Below, one piece after another: positions 35,213-45,121 of a DNA stretch of 64,000 nt; within the stretch, counting starts at the first letter, position 1, and every line of letters starts with the position of its first letter. A model generated the notes under the pieces. That model did no database searches and was not told the DNA's origin. It saw nothing but the letters and a program-made list of their open reading frames with translations. Position numbers and translations under genes: made by a program. This DNA comes from CATQGW01 sp965262235 (GTDB lineage Bacteria; Chloroflexota; Dehalococcoidia; Bin125), in the NCBI GenBank assembly GCA_965262235.1, contig OZ253504.1, forward strand, positions 2,294,001-2,358,000, read 5' to 3'.

Positions 35213-36127
35213 TTAGCGCGCGCTGCGACGCAACTGCGGATCGAGCGCGTCGCGCAACCAGTCGCCGAGCAGATTACCAACCAGCGCGACGATCATGATC
35301 GTGATCCCTGGCACGCCGGTCAGCCAGAAGCGAATCTTCAGCAGGTCGCGCCCCTCGGAGACCATCTTGCCCCAGGAGATCGTCTCCGGGCCGACGCCCG
35401 CGCCGAGGAAGCTGAGTGAGGCCTCGGCGATGATCACGGTCGAGACGTTGAGCGTGGCGAGGATCACGACCGAGTTGACCACGCTGGGCAGCAGGTGGCG
35501 CAGCATCAGCCGGCCGTCGGACGCGCCGATCGTGCGCGCGGCGATGATGAAGTCGCGCTCGCGCAGGCTCAGCACCTCCCCGCGCACGAGCCGCGCGTAG
35601 GGCGCCCAGAGGAAGACGATCAGGATCACCACCACGTTGATCAGCTTGGGCCCGAGCATCGCGGCGATCAGCAGAGCGAAGAGCAGCGCGGGGAAGGCCA
35701 GCTGGACATCGACGAGGCGCATCAGGAAGGTCTCGAGCGCGCCGCGACGCCAGCCTGCCAGCAAGCCGAGCAGCGTGCCGAGCACGAGCGAACCGGGGAT
35801 CACGGTGGCGATCACGATCAGCGAGGTCTGGCTGCCCTTGATCACGCGGCTGAAGGTGTCGCGGCCCAGGCCGTCGGTGCCGAAGATGTGCTCCGTGCTG
35901 CCCTCCGCCTGCCAGACCGGGTCCTGGAGGCGGTTGACCAGCGTCTGGTCGGTTGGGTCGTGCGGCGAGATCACGTCGGCGAAGATGCCGGAGACGATGA
36001 AGACGCCGACCACGAGCAGGTAGATCGAGAGCAGCGGCCAGCCGCGCGGCAGCCGTCGCGGAAAGATCCGGCGACGCTCAACGGCCAGCGCGGTGGGCTC
36101 GGCGGCTGATGCCGTGGGCCTGTTCAT
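35213..36127 (-). CDS. peptide/oligomer ABC transporter permease (DppC/OppC-like)
   Basis: A 304-residue permease with the OppC-type N-terminal cytoplasmic/TM extension (FVIVSGIFADVISPHDP-like region), GTDGLGRDTFSRVIKGSQTSL, the coupling loop ERDFIIAARTIGASDGRLMLRHLLPSVVNS and EASLSFLGAGV. About six membrane segments. The family imports di- or oligopeptides, nickel chelates or sugars oligomers. The start overlaps the DppB stop by one base. A paralogue is at 39079-39972. No OppD/OppF ATPase genes are in the window. Confidence 0.92.
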   Translation of the reverse strand: MNRPTASAAEPTALAVERRRIFPRRLPRGWPLLSIYLLVVGVFIVSGIFADVISPHDPTDQTLVNRLQDPVWQAEGSTEHIFGTDGLGRDTFSRVIKGSQTSLIVIATVIPGSLVLGTLLGLLAGWRRGALETFLMRLVDVQLAFPALLFALLIAAMLGPKLINVVVILIVFLWAPYARLVRGEVLSLRERDFIIAARTIGASDGRLMLRHLLPSVVNSVVILATLNVSTVIIAEASLSFLGAGVGPETISWGKMVSEGRDLLKIRFWLTGVPGITIMIVALVGNLLGDWLRDALDPQLRRSAR

Positions 36128-37050
36128 CAGTCGCTTCTCACACGAATGCGTGGGTCGAGGAAGTTGTAGGAGAGATCAACCATGATGTTGACGACCACGA
36201 ACCAGACTGCGATCACGAGCACGCCGACCTGGATTACGGGGAAGTCGCGCAACCCGATCGAGCGGAAGACGAGCCGGCCGACGCCGGGCCAGGCGAAGAC
36301 CACCTCGACGATGATCGAGCCGGCCAGCAGCTGGGCGAGCATGATCCCCAGCACCGTCACGAGGCCGAGCAGCGCGTTGCGCAGGGCGTGTCGCAGGATC
36401 ACCGTGCGGTTCGTGAGGCCCTTGGCCTGCGCCGTGCGGATGTAGTCGTTGCTGAGCACGTCGAGCATGCCCGAGCGGGTCAGGCGCATTGCGGCGGCCG
36501 CGCCGAAGCCGGCCAGCGTGACCGCCGGCAGCACCAGGTTGTCAAAGCCACCACGCCCACTGGTCGGCAGCCAGCCGAGCTTGACCGCGAAGATGAAGAT
36601 CAGCAGCAGGCCGAGCCAGAAGTTGGGCATCGCCTGGCCGACCAGGGCGATGACGCGGGCGATCAGGTCGGGTATTGATCCCCGCCGGACCGCCGCGAGT
36701 ACCCCGATCGGCACGCCGATCGCGATGATCAACACGAACGCCGCGATGCTCAGCTGGACTGTCGCCCAGAGTCGCGCCATGACTTCGTCCCAGGCTGACT
36801 GGCCGGTGAACAGCGACTCGCCAAAATCGAGCTGCACCACGCCGGCGAGGAACTTGCCGTACTGGACGATCAGCGGATCGAGCAGCCCCAGCCGCTCCTT
36901 TGCGGCCTCGATCGCTTCGGGCGTCGCGTTCTGCGCGGAGTAGGCATCGATCGGGTCTCCGATCAGCCGCGTGCCGACGAAGACCAGCGAAACGACCACG
37001 AAGACGACGGCGATCGACTGAAGCAGTCGAGGAATCAGATGCGCGAGCAT
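36127..37050 (-). CDS. peptide/oligomer ABC transporter permease (DppB/OppB-like)
   Basis: A 307-residue permease of the DppB/GsiC group: IPRLLQSIAVVFVVVSLVFV first membrane segment, ERLGLLDPLIVQYGKFLAGV, LPAVTLAGFGAAAAMRLTRSGMLDVLSNDYIRTAQAKG, then the coupling loop ending NALLGLVTVLG. It pairs with the adjacent DppC protein. The upstream gene is the binding protein with a nonsense codon. A paralogue is at 39976-40911. Confidence 0.92.
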   Translation of the reverse strand: MLAHLIPRLLQSIAVVFVVVSLVFVGTRLIGDPIDAYSAQNATPEAIEAAKERLGLLDPLIVQYGKFLAGVVQLDFGESLFTGQSAWDEVMARLWATVQLSIAAFVLIIAIGVPIGVLAAVRRGSIPDLIARVIALVGQAMPNFWLGLLLIFIFAVKLGWLPTSGRGGFDNLVLPAVTLAGFGAAAAMRLTRSGMLDVLSNDYIRTAQAKGLTNRTVILRHALRNALLGLVTVLGIMLAQLLAGSIIVEVVFAWPGVGRLVFRSIGLRDFPVIQVGVLVIAVWFVVVNIMVDLSYNFLDPRIRVRSD

Positions 37051-37101
37051 CTCAGCCTGCCCGGTTCCGCGCTGATCGAGCCCAGAATCCGCATAGTCGG
37101 G

Positions 37102-38994
37102 CTAGGTCTTGAGCGGCTTGAGGTTCCAGAGCTCAACCGAGGAGGGCTGCAGGAAGAACGGATCCCACTCGAATCGCGAGGTCGCGACATGGGTCTGCAC
37201 GAGCTCGAAGAGGAACACCCAGGAGGCCTCGAGATAGTGGATTCGGACCGCATCGCCGATCAGCTGCCCGCGCTTCTCCTCGTCGAACTCGGTCCGCGCC
37301 GCCGCGATCAGGCGGTCGACTTCGGCGCGCTCGTCGGGCAGGACCTCGACCTTGTGCTCGTAAGTAGCGGCGGAGTCGACGGAGATCGCGAAGGAGCCGA
37401 GCGAGGTGAAGCCGGCCGACTGCGGGAAGAGGTAGGGCGCGGTCAGTTCCTTGTTGCGTGCTTCACCGAGGAACTTCGAGATGTCGTCGGGGATCAGGTT
37501 AGTGATGAACCCAACCTCGCGCAGCATCTCGGCGATCGCCTCCATGAACAGCTGGTCGTTGGTGTAGAGACCGCTCAGGTAGATCAGGTCGGTCTCGAGC
37601 CCGTCGCCGTAGCTGGCTTCGGCCAGCAGGCGCCGCGCCTCGTCGGGGTCGTAGCCCCAGCGCTGTTCCGGCAGGTCTTGGGGATAGCCGAACTGGCCAG
37701 GCGAGAGCGAGTAGGTGTAGTTCTCGCGCCCGGTCATGATGTTCTGCGTGATCGCGTCGACATCGATGGCGAGGTTGGCGGCGATCCGGACGCGCTTGTC
37801 GCGCCAGGGGTTGGGCTGGCCCGGGTTGTACGGGTCTTCCTCGATCGTCATCGGCAGCTTGATGTGCAACCCGCGCTGTGCCGGGTGGTAGAAGACGTTG
37901 TAGTCGCCGGTTTCGCCCAGCGGGATCGCGAGGTCCGGGGGAATCGAGTTGGCGAGGTCGATCTCGCCGGCCTCCAGCGCCGAGACGCGCGCGCCGATCT
38001 CGGGGATCAGCCGAGCCTCGAAGCCCGCCAGATACGGGATGCGCGGCGCGCCAACGTAGTCATAGCCGTTGAAGTAGTCGTCGTTGCGGACACTGACGAT
38101 TCGCTCGTCGGGGGACCACTCGACGAACTTGTACGGGCCGGTGCCGATCGGGTTCTGACCGTAGGCTTCGTCGCCGACCGCCTCGATGTGAGCCTTGGGG
38201 AAGGTCGGGAAGCCGCCGCCGCCGAGGCTGTTGGCTGCGTCAACGCTGGGCGTCAGCTGGTTGATCCGCAGCGTATCGGCGTCGATCAGTTCGTTGTCGC
38301 CGGTCCATGCAAGCTCGCCGGTCCAGGCCGAGTTGTACTCCGGGTTGTACTCGGCCTTGTTCGAGAGCCGGTCGATCGTGAACTTGATGTCCTCGCCGGT
38401 CACGGGGTCGCCGTTGTGGAAGTAGCGGCCGTCGTTGACCGTCACGATCAGCGCTTCGCCGCTGATGAACTCCCAATCCGCGAGCCCGCCGGGGATCGAT
38501 GAGCCCTGGTTGTCGAGCGGGAAGAACGACGAGAAATGGTGGCCGTTGGAGGCCGACTGACCACCGCGCGCGAGCGCGCTGCCCTGGTCGAGAATCTGCG
38601 GGAACGAGCCGTAGGCGCCGATCGCGGTGGCGTTGTAGTCGATGCCGTCGTCAGCGACGGCTGGGGCCTCCTGATCGCCCGGGGCCTCCTGCTGATCCTG
38701 CTGCTGGGCCTGTCGGTCGGCCTGCCGTTCCTGATCGTCATCCTGCTGCTGCTGGCGACCCTGGTCCTGCTGCTGCCGCTGCTGCTGGGCCTGGCGCGCC
38801 GGCTGGTCCTGCTGCTGCTGTTGCTCCCGCTGGGCCTGCACGGCCGACGGAGTGTCGCCATCATCATCGTCGTCGCCACAGCCGACCAGAGCCAGCCCCG
38901 CCGCGCCGACGCCGGCGCGGGCCGATGCGCGCAGCAGCGCTCAGCGGCTGAGGTTGCGGCTGCGTAGTCGTGACCAATATCCCGAAGTAGACAT
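37102..38994 (-). pseudogene. peptide-type ABC transporter substrate-binding protein with stop codon in the Tat signal
   Basis: 630 codons collinear with the intact binding protein at 41094-43019. The start (ATG 38994) and first 17 codons (STSGYWSRLRSRNLSR) match it, but codon 18 is TGA (38941-38943) where the paralogue has CGA. This removes the second Arg of the twin-arginine motif SRRALL. Past the stop the frame is open to the end: lipobox ALVGCG, an Asp run, a Gln-rich linker, then an OppA/DppA-type SBP_bac_5 domain (PVTGEDIKFTIDRLSNKAEYN, NPIGTGPYKFVEW). Without readthrough or downstream initiation the protein would not be exported. It could be an early pseudogene, a recoding case or a sequencing error. 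Confidence 0.8.
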
Positions 38995-39078
38995 CTCTCG
39001 CCCTTCAATCCGTCTGGAGTCCTCGAACGCCGTCATGTTAGGGAGTTGTCGCGCCCTGCGACAGGGCGAGATCACGCG

Positions 39079-39972
39079 TTAGCGCGCGCTGCGGCGCAAC
39101 TGTGGGTCGAGGAAATCGCGCAGCCAGTCGCCGAACAGATTGACCACCAGCGAGACGGTAATGATCGCAATTCCTGGCACCGTCACGAGCCACCAGGCGA
39201 TGCTCAGGACCGAGCGGCCCTGCGCGATCATCGAGCCCCAGGAGATCGTGTCCTGCGGCACGCCGACGCCGAGGAAGCTGAGCCCCGCCTCGGCGATGAT
39301 CACGGTCGCGATGTTCAGCGTCGCGAGGATCGTGATCGAACTGACCAGGCTGGGCAGGATGTGGCGGACCATGATCCGGATGTCACCCGCGCCGATCGTG
39401 CGCGCCGCGATCACGAACTCTCGCTCGCGCAGCGCGAGCGTTTCGCCGCGCACGATCCGTGCGAAGGTCGCCCACAGCGCGAACACAAGCACAATCACCA
39501 CGTTGAGCAGACTCGGCCCCCAGATCGCCGCCAGCAACACGGCGACGAGGATGCCAGGCATGGCCAGCTGCAGATCGACCAGGGCCATGATGATCCGGCT
39601 GGTCCAACCGCCGAACCAGCCCGCCGCGAGTCCGAGGACCGAGCCGATCGCCGTCGCCAATGGGACGATCATCACGATCGCCACGAGTGAGACCTGCGCC
39701 CCGTGGATCAGGCGGCTGAGCGTGTCGCGGCCGAGATCGTCGGTGCCGAGCGGGTGATCGAAGCTGCCCTCGGCCTCAAAGAAGGGTGGCACCAGACGGC
39801 CGACCAGGTTGAGCCGATAGGGATCTTCGGGCGCGAGCAGTGATCCAAAGATGCCCACCACGACGAAGAGCACCAGAATCGAGAGCGTGAAGGCGAGCGT
39901 CTTTGGCGAGCGGACATGCCAGCGCCCGCGCCGCCCTCGAAAGTCGATCGCCGGGGCCTCGGAGCTAGCCAC
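39079..39972 (-). CDS. peptide/oligomer ABC transporter permease (DppC/OppC-like), second set
   Basis: A 297-residue permease with GTDDLGRDTLSRLIHGAQVSL, the coupling loop EREFVIAARTIGAGDIRIMVRHILPSLVSS, EAGLSFLGVGVP, and a shared C-terminus DWLRDFLDPQLRRSAR nearly identical to the 35213 permease (DWLRDALDPQLRRSAR). The two came from duplication. The gene is 3 bases downstream of its DppB partner. Confidence 0.92.
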   Translation of the reverse strand: MASSEAPAIDFRGRRGRWHVRSPKTLAFTLSILVLFVVVGIFGSLLAPEDPYRLNLVGRLVPPFFEAEGSFDHPLGTDDLGRDTLSRLIHGAQVSLVAIVMIVPLATAIGSVLGLAAGWFGGWTSRIIMALVDLQLAMPGILVAVLLAAIWGPSLLNVVIVLVFALWATFARIVRGETLALREREFVIAARTIGAGDIRIMVRHILPSLVSSITILATLNIATVIIAEAGLSFLGVGVPQDTISWGSMIAQGRSVLSIAWWLVTVPGIAIITVSLVVNLFGDWLRDFLDPQLRRSAR

Positions 39973-39975
39973 GGC

Positions 39976-40911
39976 TCAGATGCCTCCTGTGCGAATGCGC
40001 GGATCGATGAACGTGTACGAGATATCGACGACGAGATTGACGAAGACGATCCAGATGGATGTCATCAGCACCGCCGCCTGCACCACGGGGTAGTCGGTGG
40101 CGAGAATCGACTGGATGATCAGATAGCCGAGGCCGGGCCAGGCGAAGACCGTCTCCACGACGATGGCGCCGGAGAGAATCGAGCCCACCTGCAGGCCGAG
40201 CAACGTGATCACGGCGAGCATCGAGTTGCGCAGCGCGTGCTTGAACAGCACCGCGCGCTCGGCGAGCCCTTTGGCTCGCGCCGTGCGGATGTAGTCCTGC
40301 TGCAGCGTGTCGAGCATCGACGCGCGAGTAAAACGCATCACCGCGGCGGCCGGAAACGAGCCGAGCGTGATCGCCGGCAGGATGATGCTCGAGAACCCCA
40401 CCCTTCCACCCGTCGGCAGCCAATCGAAACTGACCGCGATGAACAGAATCAGCATCAGCCCGAGCCAGAAGTTGGGCACGGCCTGACCGAACAGCGCCAG
40501 CACGCGGCTGAAGATGTCGATCCCGCCGCCGCGCCGCACCGCAGCGATGATCCCCAGCGGGATGCCAACAGCGAACGCGACGGCCAGCCCGGCAGCGCCC
40601 AGTTGGATCGTCGCCACGAGGCGTTCGCTCACGACCTCCGTCGCCGGCCGCGTCGCACGGAACGACTGACCGAACTTGAGCTGCACCGTATCGACCAGGA
40701 ATCGACCGTACTGCTGAATCAGCGGGTCGTTCAGCCCGATCTTATCCTTGATTTGTTCGATCTCTTCGGCCGTGGACTCGATCGGCGCCAGCCGCGAGAC
40801 CGGATCGCCGACTGCGCGGCTCATGAAGAACACAATCGTGACGACGCCGAACACCACCGCAATCGAACGGAGAATGCGGCTGAAGGCGGCGGCGCCCAGC
40901 TCGTTGCGCAT
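39976..40911 (-). CDS. peptide/oligomer ABC transporter permease (DppB/OppB-like), second set
   Basis: A 311-residue permease: RILRSIAVVFGVVTIVFF membrane segment, KDKIGLNDPLIQQYGRFLVD, SFDWLPTGGRVGFSSIILPA, and TRASMLDTLQQDYIRTARAKGLAERAV before the coupling loop. It lies between the intact binding protein (182 bases upstream) and the DppC partner. The intergenic 40912-41093 holds no gene. Confidence 0.92.
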   Translation of the reverse strand: MRNELGAAAFSRILRSIAVVFGVVTIVFFMSRAVGDPVSRLAPIESTAEEIEQIKDKIGLNDPLIQQYGRFLVDTVQLKFGQSFRATRPATEVVSERLVATIQLGAAGLAVAFAVGIPLGIIAAVRRGGGIDIFSRVLALFGQAVPNFWLGLMLILFIAVSFDWLPTGGRVGFSSIILPAITLGSFPAAAVMRFTRASMLDTLQQDYIRTARAKGLAERAVLFKHALRNSMLAVITLLGLQVGSILSGAIVVETVFAWPGLGYLIIQSILATDYPVVQAAVLMTSIWIVFVNLVVDISYTFIDPRIRTGGI

Positions 40912-41093
40912 TGTCGCTTCAATCCTCCACCCGCGGCCGGGTCAGCGCGTACGGAGGCTACCGTTGCTCGACCTGCCGCAGCCCGGCCCCAGCGTCAGTA
41001 CCGCCGCTGCGAACCCGCGCTGACCAGCGCGACCGCGGGCGGTTGGCGGCCCCGCCGCATGCGGACAGCGGGGCCGCACTCGACGTTGCCGCC

Positions 41094-43019
41094 CTACACG
41101 CTCTTCACCTTCTGCGCGTAGATCGGGTTCAGCCCGGTCGAGGTGCCGTAGTACTCGTTGTAGAAGATCTCCGGCGTGACGGCGTACAGATGCGGCAGGC
41201 CGAACAACGGCACCTGGAAGGCGTTCTCGTAGGAGATGACCGACGCGTCGTAGAAGAGATCGTTGGCCCGTTCGGCGTCGAACTCGACGTTGGCCTCGTC
41301 GATCAGCTCCTGGAACTCGACGAACTCGGGCAGGAAGTCGTCGGTCGCCTGGGCGTGCGAGTACGGCGCGCCGACCGTGGTAACCAGCCGGTAGGCGAAC
41401 GCCGAGCCGAGCGGCGCTCCGCTGTTGACCCCGGCCTGGTTGAAGATGAACGGGTTCGGCAGCTCGTTGTTGCGCATCAGCGCCAACGCGTTGCCGAAGT
41501 CCGCGTAATCGATCTCCACCTGGAAGCCGACATCGTTGAGCATCTGCTGCACCGCCGGCATCCAGATCCGGTCGGCCGTCCAGAGGCCCGTGGGCAGCGT
41601 GATCTTGAACGCGAAGCCGACCTGGCCGGCCTCTTCGAGCAACGCACGCGCCCGCTCCGGGTCGTAATTGTACTGCGCCTCCAGCGAACCAAGCGGCGGC
41701 GGCTTGCCGGCCGGGAAGGGTGAGTAGGCCCGGTCCTCAGTGCCGGTCAGCAGGTTGTTGATGATCGCCTCGGCGTCGATCGCGTAGTTCGCGGCCCGGC
41801 GGACGCGTATGTCGCGCCAGGGGTTCGCCTCACCCGTGATCGGGTCGACGGACCCGTTGACCGGCAGCTCAATCGCCATCACCCGCACATCGGGCAGCGC
41901 GATCACCTTGAAATCCTCGCGGTCCTCGAACTGGCTCGCCACGTCCGGGCTGATCCGGTAGGCGATATCGATCTCGCCCGCCTCCAGCGCGGCGGCGCGC
42001 GCCTGCTCTTCGGGGAAGAAACGCCCGGTGATGTACTTCGCCCAGCCGGCCTTCCACTGATACGGGGCATCGCGGCCGAAGGCGAATTCCTCAAAGCGCT
42101 CGCTGCGGATCTCCCCATCGGGAACCCAGGAAACGAACTTGTAGGCGCCACAGCCGACCGGGTTGTTGGCGAAGTGGTCGTCGCCATTGTCGATGATGTA
42201 CTGCATCGGCAACAGACCGAAGTTGATCCCGCCCGACTGCTCACCGGCGTCCACGAAGGGCGGGTCCATCGCGATCTCGACCGTGTCCTCGTCGACCAAA
42301 CGGATGTCGCCCATCCAGGCCGCGCGCGCCGCCAGCTGCGACTGGAAGTCGGGGTTGTATTCGGCGCGCCCGAGGATCCGGTCGAAGTAGAACTTGACCG
42401 ACTCCGCGTTGAGCGGCTCGCCGTTGTGGAAGGTCACGCCCTGCTTGATCGTCCAGCGGAAGACCGAGTTGCCCTCGGCAAACTCCCAATCCCCGAATCC
42501 GCCGCTCCGCTGCAGCTGTCGGCCGGAGTTGTACGCGCCGAGCGCCGCGAAGTGCAGGTTGTTGTTCGCGCCCTGCCCGCCCCCGCCGCCGGCCGTGGTG
42601 ATATCCAGCGTCGGCGGGAACGAGCCATAGCCGACGGTGATCTCGGCGTCCAGATCGACCTCGCTCGCGGCTGCCTCTTCGCGCGCCGTCTCGGTCTCGG
42701 CGGTCTCAGCTTGCTGCTCTTGCTGGTCCTGCGCCGCCGCCTGCTGTTCGGCCTGCTGTGCGCCCTGCTGCTCGGTCTGCGCGGCGGCCTGCTGCTGCTG
42801 TTGCTGCTGCGCCTGTTGGCGCGCCGGCTGGTCCTGCTCCTCCTGTTGCTGCCGTTCGGCCTGCACGGCCGACGGAACGTCGTCATCGTCGTCGTCGTCG
42901 CCGCAGCCGACCAGCGCCAGCCCGGCCGCGCCGACCCCCGCGCGCGCCGATGCGCGCAGCAGCGCTCGGCGGCTGAGGTTGCGGCTGCGTAGTCGTGACC
43001 AATATCCCGAAGTAGACAT
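41094..43019 (-). CDS. peptide-type ABC transporter substrate-binding lipoprotein, Tat-exported
   Basis: A 641-residue binding protein. Its signal carries a twin-arginine motif (RNLSRRALLRA, residues 13-23) plus lipobox LALVGC, so it is a Tat-exported lipoprotein. Then come a seven-Asp run, a Gln-rich linker of roughly 70 residues, an acidic patch, and the SBP_bac_5 domain (AEGNSVFRWTIKQGVTFHNGEP, NPVGCGAYKFVSW, RVRRAANYAIDAEAIINNLL). The start at 43019 equals the paralogue's; an upstream frame start at 43061 is unneeded. The upstream ~60 bases are almost identical to those before the 37102 copy. The ligand is unknown. Confidence 0.93.
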   Translation of the reverse strand: MSTSGYWSRLRSRNLSRRALLRASARAGVGAAGLALVGCGDDDDDDDVPSAVQAERQQQEEQDQPARQQAQQQQQQQAAAQTEQQGAQQAEQQAAAQDQQEQQAETAETETAREEAAASEVDLDAEITVGYGSFPPTLDITTAGGGGGQGANNNLHFAALGAYNSGRQLQRSGGFGDWEFAEGNSVFRWTIKQGVTFHNGEPLNAESVKFYFDRILGRAEYNPDFQSQLAARAAWMGDIRLVDEDTVEIAMDPPFVDAGEQSGGINFGLLPMQYIIDNGDDHFANNPVGCGAYKFVSWVPDGEIRSERFEEFAFGRDAPYQWKAGWAKYITGRFFPEEQARAAALEAGEIDIAYRISPDVASQFEDREDFKVIALPDVRVMAIELPVNGSVDPITGEANPWRDIRVRRAANYAIDAEAIINNLLTGTEDRAYSPFPAGKPPPLGSLEAQYNYDPERARALLEEAGQVGFAFKITLPTGLWTADRIWMPAVQQMLNDVGFQVEIDYADFGNALALMRNNELPNPFIFNQAGVNSGAPLGSAFAYRLVTTVGAPYSHAQATDDFLPEFVEFQELIDEANVEFDAERANDLFYDASVISYENAFQVPLFGLPHLYAVTPEIFYNEYYGTSTGLNPIYAQKVKSV

Positions 43020-43133
43020 CTCTCGCCCTTCAATCCGTCTGGAGTCCTGGAACGCCGCCATGCTAGGGCGTTGTCGCGCCGCTTGTCAGCGCGCTGCAGC
43101 GGCCAGACCGGAGCGCCCAGAAGAACGGCGCGC

Positions 43134-44693
43134 CTACGGCCGGTAGGTCGGCCCCGAACCCGGACCGAGCTGCGTCTTGATCACTCCCTGAGCCATGTCG
43201 ACGAAGTCGCAGAGCCGCGCGCGCGTCTCGCGCGGGTCGATCAGATCGAGCCCGCTCGCTTCCGCCGTGCGGAACGGCGAGGAGATGCGCTGGAAGGTCT
43301 CCTCGAGCTCCCGCCGCTTTGCCTCCGGGTCGGGGGCGGATTCGATCACGCGCCGGAACGCGGCGCTGGTGCCGCCCTCGATGTGCATCGACCCCCAGTG
43401 GCCCGAGACCCAGGCGTAGCGCCGGTACAGATGCGGGCCGGGCCGGTACTGCAGACTCCCCGCCAGCCCATACGACTGCCGGCAGATGAACGAAATCCAG
43501 GGCATCGTGCTGTGGGCGATCGCATGGACCAGTCGTGACCCCGCCCGCTCGATGCCCTGCTCCTCCGACATCGGCCCCACCAGGAACCCGGGGTCGTCCA
43601 TCAGCACCACCATCGGAATGTGGAAGGTGTCACAGAGCTGCACCAGCCGCGCCGACTTCTCAGCGGCGGCGACATCCATCGAGCCGCCCCGCTGAGTTGG
43701 GTTGTTGGCCAGCACCCCGACGGGATAGCCGTGCGCACGCGCCAGGCCGATGATCCGCGACTTCCCGTAATCCGGCGCGATCTCGAAGAACGAGCCCTCA
43801 TCCAGCACCCCCTCGATGATCACGCGCGTGTCGTACGGCCGTCGCTTGCTGCGCGGAATCAGCGTCAGCAGGCGCTCGTCGCGGCGCTTGGGATCGTCGC
43901 TCGTGTCGCCCCGCGGTGGCATCTGCCAGACGTTGTCGGGCAGGTAGCTGAGGAACCGCTTGACCTGCGCGATTGCGTCCGGCTCGTTCTCCGCGACGTT
44001 GTCGACCACGCCGCTGATCCGCGTGTGGACGGCGTATCCGCCCAGATCTTCTTTGTCGATCACGAGCCCCAGGGCCGCTTTGACGACCGGCGGACCACCG
44101 GGGAAGACCTGACCGGTGCCTTTGGCCATCACGCTGAAGTGGCTGAGGCAGGGTATCGGCGCGAGGCCGCCGGCCGCCGGGCCGAGGATCGCGGAGGCGA
44201 CGGGCGCGATGTTGAGCAGCCTGCAGTTCTCCCCGAACCACTCGCCGTCCGGGATGTACGTCCGGCCCAGATCGGAGAACTCCGTCACGCTGCCGCCGGC
44301 GCCGTCGATCAGGTTCACCGACGGCAGGCGCAGCTCGGTGGGTCTGGGGTGCCCGTGCCCGATGTCGACGCCGCCGTCGTCGGTGCGAGCGGAGCCGCCG
44401 CGAACGGTGAAGTCCTGCCCGCTGACATAGACGCGCCGGCCGTTCACCTTGGCCAGCCCACGCACGCTGCTGACCGGGATGAAGGCCTTCAGCTCGCCGT
44501 GTTCGTCGTAAGTCGCCCGCCCCTGCAGCTTGCCCATCTCGTCGAAGCTGCCCGGGTCGGTCAGCAGCTCGATCCGCTCACGCACCGTGAGCTTGCCTTG
44601 CCGATGCTGCCGCTCGATCCCCACCGGGCCGCCCATCGCCTCTTTCAGCGCATGGCGACGCGCCAGCTCGTCGATCTCTTGCTGCCAGCTCAT
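43134..44693 (-). CDS. acyl-CoA carboxylase carboxyltransferase subunit
   Basis: A 519-residue paralogue of the 33613 and 29811 proteins: MSWQQEIDELARRHALKEAM, GKLTVRERIELLTDPGSFDE, GQDFTVRGGSARTDDGG, AILGPAAGGLAPIPCLSHFSVM, IPMVVLMDDPGFLVGPMSEEQG. It is first in a minus-strand run ahead of the two transporter sets, so the locus is carboxyltransferase, transporter, transporter, carboxyltransferase. The oxyanion-hole stretch reads GPAAGGLAP rather than GSVAGGPAG, hinting at altered substrate or activity. Confidence 0.88.
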   Translation of the reverse strand: MSWQQEIDELARRHALKEAMGGPVGIERQHRQGKLTVRERIELLTDPGSFDEMGKLQGRATYDEHGELKAFIPVSSVRGLAKVNGRRVYVSGQDFTVRGGSARTDDGGVDIGHGHPRPTELRLPSVNLIDGAGGSVTEFSDLGRTYIPDGEWFGENCRLLNIAPVASAILGPAAGGLAPIPCLSHFSVMAKGTGQVFPGGPPVVKAALGLVIDKEDLGGYAVHTRISGVVDNVAENEPDAIAQVKRFLSYLPDNVWQMPPRGDTSDDPKRRDERLLTLIPRSKRRPYDTRVIIEGVLDEGSFFEIAPDYGKSRIIGLARAHGYPVGVLANNPTQRGGSMDVAAAEKSARLVQLCDTFHIPMVVLMDDPGFLVGPMSEEQGIERAGSRLVHAIAHSTMPWISFICRQSYGLAGSLQYRPGPHLYRRYAWVSGHWGSMHIEGGTSAAFRRVIESAPDPEAKRRELEETFQRISSPFRTAEASGLDLIDPRETRARLCDFVDMAQGVIKTQLGPGSGPTYRP

Positions 44694-44811
44694 GGATGAC
44701 TCCCTGCTGATGTTCGAACGGCGGCGGAATGCAGACCGCCGTCAGGATACGTGCGCCCCCATCCCCACGATCCGCCGCCGTCCCGCAGGGCGCCCGCTTC
44801 AACCAAGAAGG

Positions 44812-45030
44812 CTCTAAACCCGCCGGATCCCCTCTCCCCCCGCTGACCACATTGAGTGGTCAGCGGAATCCGATTCCCAATGGCTCCCCCCCGCGGGGGA
44901 GCTGTCGCGCAGCGACTGAGGGGGAGGCCCGCGCCCGCTGCCTACGGAGACCTGCGCGTAATCCCCATTTCCCCTCTCCCCCCGCGGAGCGGGGGGAGAT
45001 GCCGCAGGCAGAGGGGGGCTCCGGGCGCGC
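44812..45030. repeat. GC-rich palindromic repeat cluster with nested hairpin
   Basis: GGCTCTAAACCCGCCGGATC, CTCTCCCCCC, nested hairpin TGACCAC-ATTGA-GTGGTCA at 44844-44862, a CCCCCCGCGGGGGAGC unit, then a CTCTCCCCCCGC/GCGGGGGGAGATG hairpin and AGAGGGGGGCTCC. The 428-base gap 44694-45121 has no gene I can support. Confidence 0.85.
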
Positions 45031-45121
45031 CCTCACCAGTTAGCGGAAGCTCCCCACCGTCGCTTCGTGACACCGCCACCGGCAGGGAAGGTCGGAGCAG
45101 TGGGACTTACGCGCAGGTCTC

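Noticed and set aside
37102..38841. Treating the binding protein as a normal gene starting at 38841 (GTG)
   Set aside because: That start falls inside the Gln-rich linker with no signal; the paralogue shows the true start and the internal stop upstream.
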